From: Alphaproteobacteria bacterium UBA6347
GTDB lineage: Bacteria; Pseudomonadota; Alphaproteobacteria; CAAGCB01; CAG-977
Reading direction: 5' to 3'
DNA length: 8,856 nucleotides
Assembly (NCBI GenBank): GCA_002440235.1
Contig: DJRZ01000049.1
Location: 1 to 8,856 of the forward strand
In this document: piece after piece, positions 5,395 to 8,856 of the stretch
How the letters are laid out: each line of letters begins with the position of its first letter
Numbering within the stretch: position 1 is the first letter of the stretch
The notes under the pieces: model-generated
The model's database searches: none
What the model saw: only the letters and a program-made list of their open reading frames with translations
What the model was told of the DNA's origin: nothing
Made by a program: the position numbers and the translations under genes

Positions 5395-6519
5395 TTGAAT
5401 TACGCGGAAAAAATCGATCGTTTGCGCTTGTTCCGTTCCGAAAACGTCGGCGCGGTCACTTTCCGCGTTTTGATGCAACACTTTAAAACGGCGGCGGCGG
5501 CTTTGGACGCCCTGCCCGACAAAGCGCGGCGCGGCGGCATGAAAAAGCCCCTGCGGATCTGTTCCGCCGCCGACGCGGAACGCGAATACGCGGCGGTCGA
5601 AAAAGCCGGCGCGGAAATGATCTTTCTGGGGGAAAACGATTACCCCGACCGGCTGTCCGTTTTGCCGGACGCCCCGCCCGTTCTGACGGTTTCGGGCGAC
5701 AAGGGGCTGTTGAAATCGCCGCAGGTGGCGATCGTCGGCACGCGCAACGCGTCGCTGAACGGACGCGAAATCGCCCGCAACATGGCGCGCGAACTGGCGG
5801 CGGCGGGCTACGGCACGGTGTCCGGGCTGGCTTTGGGCATCGACGGAGCGGCGCATTTCGGCGCGTTGCAGGCGAACAATCCCCGCGCGTCGACCACCGC
5901 CGTTCTGGGCACGGGCGTCGACGTCCCCTATCCCGAACCGAACCGCCGGCTTTACGACGAAATCCGCGAAAAAGGCGTTCTGGTTTCCGAATACCCCTTG
6001 GGCGCGAAGCCGCAGCCGTCGAATTTTCCGCAAAGAAACCGCATCATATCGGGACTGTCGGTCGGACTGGTCGTCATCGAAGCCGCCCTGCGTTCCGGTT
6101 CGCTGATCACGGCAAACAAAGCGCTTGAACAGGGAAAGGACGTGTTCGCCGTCCCCGCGACGCCGACGGACGACCGCGCGAAGGGCGTCAACCATTTGAT
6201 CAAAAACGGCGCGCCTTTGGTCGAAAACGCGGCGGACGTCATCGAACATTTGCAATCCGCGCCGCTGTTTTCCCTGTCGGAAAAGGCTTTCGTCCGCCCC
6301 GAACCGCCGGCTTCGCCCGCCGTGACGTCCGACGTCGGCGACGCGGACAGAAACGGGATTTTGTCGCTGCTGGACGGCGCGCCCGTCGAAATCGACGCGC
6401 TGATTCGCGAAACGGGCTTGCCAGCGGACGCGATTTCGGTTTTATTAGTGGAATTGGAACTGGCGGGGCAGATCGAACGCCTGCCGGGCAACAGGGTTTT
6501 GCGTGTTATTTCTTTGTAA
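5395..6519 (+). CDS. dprA: DNA-processing protein DprA
   Basis: DprA binds single-stranded DNA, protects it during natural transformation and loads RecA on it; it is also widespread in bacteria not known to be competent. The 374 residues are the usual alphaproteobacterial size. An N-terminal helical domain (about 1-75) precedes the Rossmann-like domain, which carries VGTR (114-117), SGLALGIDGAAH (143-154) and GTGVDVPYPEPN (172-183). It continues with SEYPLG (198-203), NFPQRNRIISGL (210-221) and SGSLITA (234-240), then FAVPATPTDDRAKGVNHLI (251-269). The C-terminal 60 residues resemble the winged-helix domain common in Gram-negative DprA. The gene begins on TTG, 4 bases after the plsY stop, so translation is likely coupled and modest. 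It is intact. The window shows no other competence gene, so a role in transformation is open. Confidence 0.96.
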   Translation: MNYAEKIDRLRLFRSENVGAVTFRVLMQHFKTAAAALDALPDKARRGGMKKPLRICSAADAEREYAAVEKAGAEMIFLGENDYPDRLSVLPDAPPVLTVSGDKGLLKSPQVAIVGTRNASLNGREIARNMARELAAAGYGTVSGLALGIDGAAHFGALQANNPRASTTAVLGTGVDVPYPEPNRRLYDEIREKGVLVSEYPLGAKPQPSNFPQRNRIISGLSVGLVVIEAALRSGSLITANKALEQGKDVFAVPATPTDDRAKGVNHLIKNGAPLVENAADVIEHLQSAPLFSLSEKAFVRPEPPASPAVTSDVGDADRNGILSLLDGAPVEIDALIRETGLPADAISVLLVELELAGQIERLPGNRVLRVISL

Positions 6520-6531
6520 AGGCTAACGGTT

Positions 6532-8856
6532 ATGGACGTTGTGATCGTCGAATCCCCCGCGAAAGCGAAAACCATCAACAAATATCTGGGATCAAACTAC
6601 GAAGTGATCGCCAGCTTCGGGCATATCCGCGACCTGCCCGCCAAAAACGGATCGGTGCGCCCCGACGAGGATTTCGCCATGGACTGGGCGATCGAACCGA
6701 AAGACGAAAAGCACATCAAAGCCATCGCGACCGCCGTCGCCAAAGCCGACACCGTCTACCTCGCCACCGACCCCGACAGAGAAGGGGAGGCGATCGCCTG
6801 GCACGTCGCGCAGGAACTGACCAAACGCGGCAAACTGAAAAGCAAGATTTTAAAACGCGTCGTGTTCAACGAAATCACCAAAGCCGCCGTCACCAACGCC
6901 ATGAAACACCCGCGCGAAGTCGACATGCCTTTGGTCGACGCGTATCTGGCGCGCCGCGCTTTGGACTATCTGGTCGGCTTTACGATTTCGCCCGTTTTGT
7001 GGCGCAAGCTGCCGGGCAGCCGTTCGGCGGGACGCGTCCAGTCCGTCGCCCTGCGTCTGGTCTGCGACCGCGAAAACGAAATCGAATCGTTCAAAGCGCA
7101 GGAATACTGGACGATCGATTCCGACTTTTTGACGCCGCGCGCGGACCTGTTCACCGCGCATCTGTCCGTTCTGGACGGCAAAAAAGTCGCGAAATTCACT
7201 TTGACGAACGAAGCGGACGCGAACGCGGCGCGAAAGAAAATCGAATCCGCGAATTTCGACGTCGGCGAAATCGAACGCAAAACGGTCAAACGTTCCCCCG
7301 CGCCCCCGTTCACGACGTCCACCCTGCAGCAGGAAGCGGCGCGCAAACTGTTCTTTTCCGCGAAAAAGACCATGCAGCTGGCGCAGCAGCTGTACGAAGG
7401 GATCGACATCGGCGGCGACACGGTCGGTCTGATCACCTACATGCGTACCGACGGCATTCAAATGGCGCAGGAGGCGATCGCCGAATCGCGTTCGGTCATC
7501 GCCGACGATTTCGGTGACAAGTACCTGCCCGAAAAGCCGCGCTATTACAAAAACAACGTCAAAAACGCGCAGGAAGCGCACGAGGCGATCCGCCCCACCT
7601 CCCTGCACCGCCGCCCCGAGCAGATGGCGCGCTATCTGAACAAAGATATGAAAGCCCTGTACGAACTGATTTACAAACGCGCTCTGGCGTCGCAGATGCA
7701 AAACGCGGAAATCGACAAAATGGCGGTCGACTGCCCGTCCCGCGACGGAAAAATCGTTCTGCGCGCGACGGGACAAGCCGTTTCGTTCGACGGTTTCCTG
7801 CGCGTGTATCACGAGGATTTGGACGACGGGGACGAGGAAAACGGCGCGATTTTGCCCGCGATGACGACGGGCGAGGCGCTGGATCTGAAAGCCGTCCGAC
7901 CCGAACAGCACTTCACCCAGCCGCCGCCCCGCTATTCCGAAGCCAGTCTGGTCAAAAAACTGGAAGAACTGGGCATCGGGCGTCCGTCGACCTACGCGTC
8001 GATTCTGTCCGTGTTGCAGGAAAGAAACTACGTCCGTCTGGAAAAACGCCGCTTTATTCCCGAAGACCGCGGTCGCATCGTGACGGCGTTTATGGAAAAC
8101 TTTTTCAACAAATACGTCCAGTACGACTTTACGGCGGATCTGGAAAACGCGCTGGACGACGTGTCCGCCGACAAGCTGGACTGGAAAGCGTTGCTGCGCG
8201 GATTTTGGGCGCAATTCGACGCGACGGTCAAAAACGTCGAACCGCTGACGATCACGGACGTTTTGAACCGGCTGGAAGAAAGCCTGTCCGAACACCTGTT
8301 CCCGAACCCCGCCGACCGCGTCTGCCCCGAATGCGGCGCGACCAAAGGCGGAAAACTGAGCCTGAAAATCGGAAAGTTCGGCGCGTTCATCGGGTGTTCG
8401 AACTACCCCGAATGCCGCTACACGCGCCCGTTCGGCGGACAGGCGACCGAAGAGAAATCGTCCGACGAACCGGATCTGCGCGAACTGGGAACGCATGACG
8501 GCGAAAACGTCGTTCTGCGCAAAGGTCCCTACGGCTGGTACGTCCAGCAGGGCAAGGACGCCCCCAAAGCCGCCAAAGGCGAAAAAAAGGAAAAATCGAC
8601 GGCGAAACGCACGTCTTTGCCGCGCAACATGAATCCCGCCGACGTGACGCTGGAACAGGCGGTCGCGTTGCTCGCCCTGCCGCGGACGCTGGGCGTCAAC
8701 CCCGACAACGGTCAGGAAATCCAAGCGGGCGTCGGGCGTTTCGGTCCCTATCTGAAAATCGGATCGACGTTCAAATCGCTGACGGCGGCGGACAACGTGC
8801 TGACGATCGATCTGCCCCGCGCTTTGGAACTGCTGGCGAACGTCAAGGAAAAGACC
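6532..8856 (+). CDS. topA: DNA topoisomerase I (type IA), 3' end outside the window
   Basis: TopA relaxes negative supercoils by cutting and passing single strands. The 775 visible residues run in one open frame to the window edge. The Toprim domain has ESPAKAKT (7-14, Glu7), FGHIRDLP (29-36) and DPDREGE (80-86), the acidic metal site. Tyr303 in ITYMRTDG is the nucleophile that binds the DNA 5' end, with Arg305 and His350 (EAHEAIRPT) also in place. PPRYSEASLVKKLEELGIGRPSTYA spans about 465-489. One four-cysteine zinc finger follows (Cys598, 601, 622, 628). After it come C-terminal Toprim-type repeats around KGPYGWYVQQG (664-674) and GRFGPYLKIG (735-744), split by a lysine-rich linker. This layout is normal for Alphaproteobacteria; I estimate about 50-130 residues are missing. 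AAAGG (6518-6522), over the dprA stop, lies 9 bases before the ATG. Confidence 0.98.
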   Translation, partial: MDVVIVESPAKAKTINKYLGSNYEVIASFGHIRDLPAKNGSVRPDEDFAMDWAIEPKDEKHIKAIATAVAKADTVYLATDPDREGEAIAWHVAQELTKRGKLKSKILKRVVFNEITKAAVTNAMKHPREVDMPLVDAYLARRALDYLVGFTISPVLWRKLPGSRSAGRVQSVALRLVCDRENEIESFKAQEYWTIDSDFLTPRADLFTAHLSVLDGKKVAKFTLTNEADANAARKKIESANFDVGEIERKTVKRSPAPPFTTSTLQQEAARKLFFSAKKTMQLAQQLYEGIDIGGDTVGLITYMRTDGIQMAQEAIAESRSVIADDFGDKYLPEKPRYYKNNVKNAQEAHEAIRPTSLHRRPEQMARYLNKDMKALYELIYKRALASQMQNAEIDKMAVDCPSRDGKIVLRATGQAVSFDGFLRVYHEDLDDGDEENGAILPAMTTGEALDLKAVRPEQHFTQPPPRYSEASLVKKLEELGIGRPSTYASILSVLQERNYVRLEKRRFIPEDRGRIVTAFMENFFNKYVQYDFTADLENALDDVSADKLDWKALLRGFWAQFDATVKNVEPLTITDVLNRLEESLSEHLFPNPADRVCPECGATKGGKLSLKIGKFGAFIGCSNYPECRYTRPFGGQATEEKSSDEPDLRELGTHDGENVVLRKGPYGWYVQQGKDAPKAAKGEKKEKSTAKRTSLPRNMNPADVTLEQAVALLALPRTLGVNPDNGQEIQAGVGRFGPYLKIGSTFKSLTAADNVLTIDLPRALELLANVKEKT

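Noticed and set aside
5365..6255. A 296-codon open frame on the minus strand
   Set aside because: It is antisense to dprA and has the same Arg-rich, low-information composition as the other antisense frames.
6850..8724. A 624-codon open frame on the minus strand
   Set aside because: It lies wholly antisense to topA, whose catalytic motifs are all present in the plus frame. The translation is rich in Arg, Phe, Gln and Val in the way typical of antisense frames in GC-rich DNA, and it has no recognisable domain.

Overview
This is an ordinary-looking stretch of a bacterial chromosome, most likely from an alphaproteobacterium. The support is the 41-residue cysteine-poor ribosomal protein L36 ending in KARQG, the plsY-dprA-topA gene order, and an rluD gene next to a small one-helix membrane protein. 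By eye the DNA is moderately GC-rich, coding density is high, and there is no gene-free stretch over 160 bases. I see no mobile element, CRISPR array, tRNA or rRNA, phage gene or defence cassette. The species cannot be named from the sequence alone.

Left part (1-1184): a lipoprotein gene of unknown function runs leftward (68-841) and ends at a hairpin terminator. It is divergent from rpmJ (954-1079, ribosomal protein L36). The 112 bases between them hold a perfect 9-bp inverted repeat. Its arms supply a -35/-10 pair on both strands, so one DNA patch appears to be a symmetric two-way promoter. rpmJ ends at a hairpin with T-runs on both strands, which also serves rluD arriving from the right.

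Middle (1185-2788): rluD (23S rRNA pseudouridine synthase, leftward) is divergent from a 122-residue single-pass membrane protein of unknown function, which is followed by a probable terminator.

Right part (2724-8856): a probable promoter and a cluster of TCAAAA half-sites precede a five-gene rightward operon. It contains a nucleoside hydrolase, dusA (tRNA dihydrouridine synthase), plsY (glycerol-3-phosphate acyltransferase), dprA (single-strand DNA and RecA loader) and topA (DNA topoisomerase I). The first three genes overlap by ATGA, dprA starts 4 bases after plsY on a TTG codon, and topA starts 12 bases after dprA. topA runs off the right edge with 775 codons visible. The genes cover nucleoside salvage, tRNA modification, phospholipid synthesis, DNA processing and supercoiling, so they are linked by shared transcription and not by one pathway.

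I did not find convincing evidence of an undescribed system. The points most worth a second look are regulatory (the symmetric divergent promoter and the TCAAAA cluster), a histidine-to-tyrosine change at a usual active-site position of the nucleoside hydrolase, and the two small envelope proteins of unknown function.
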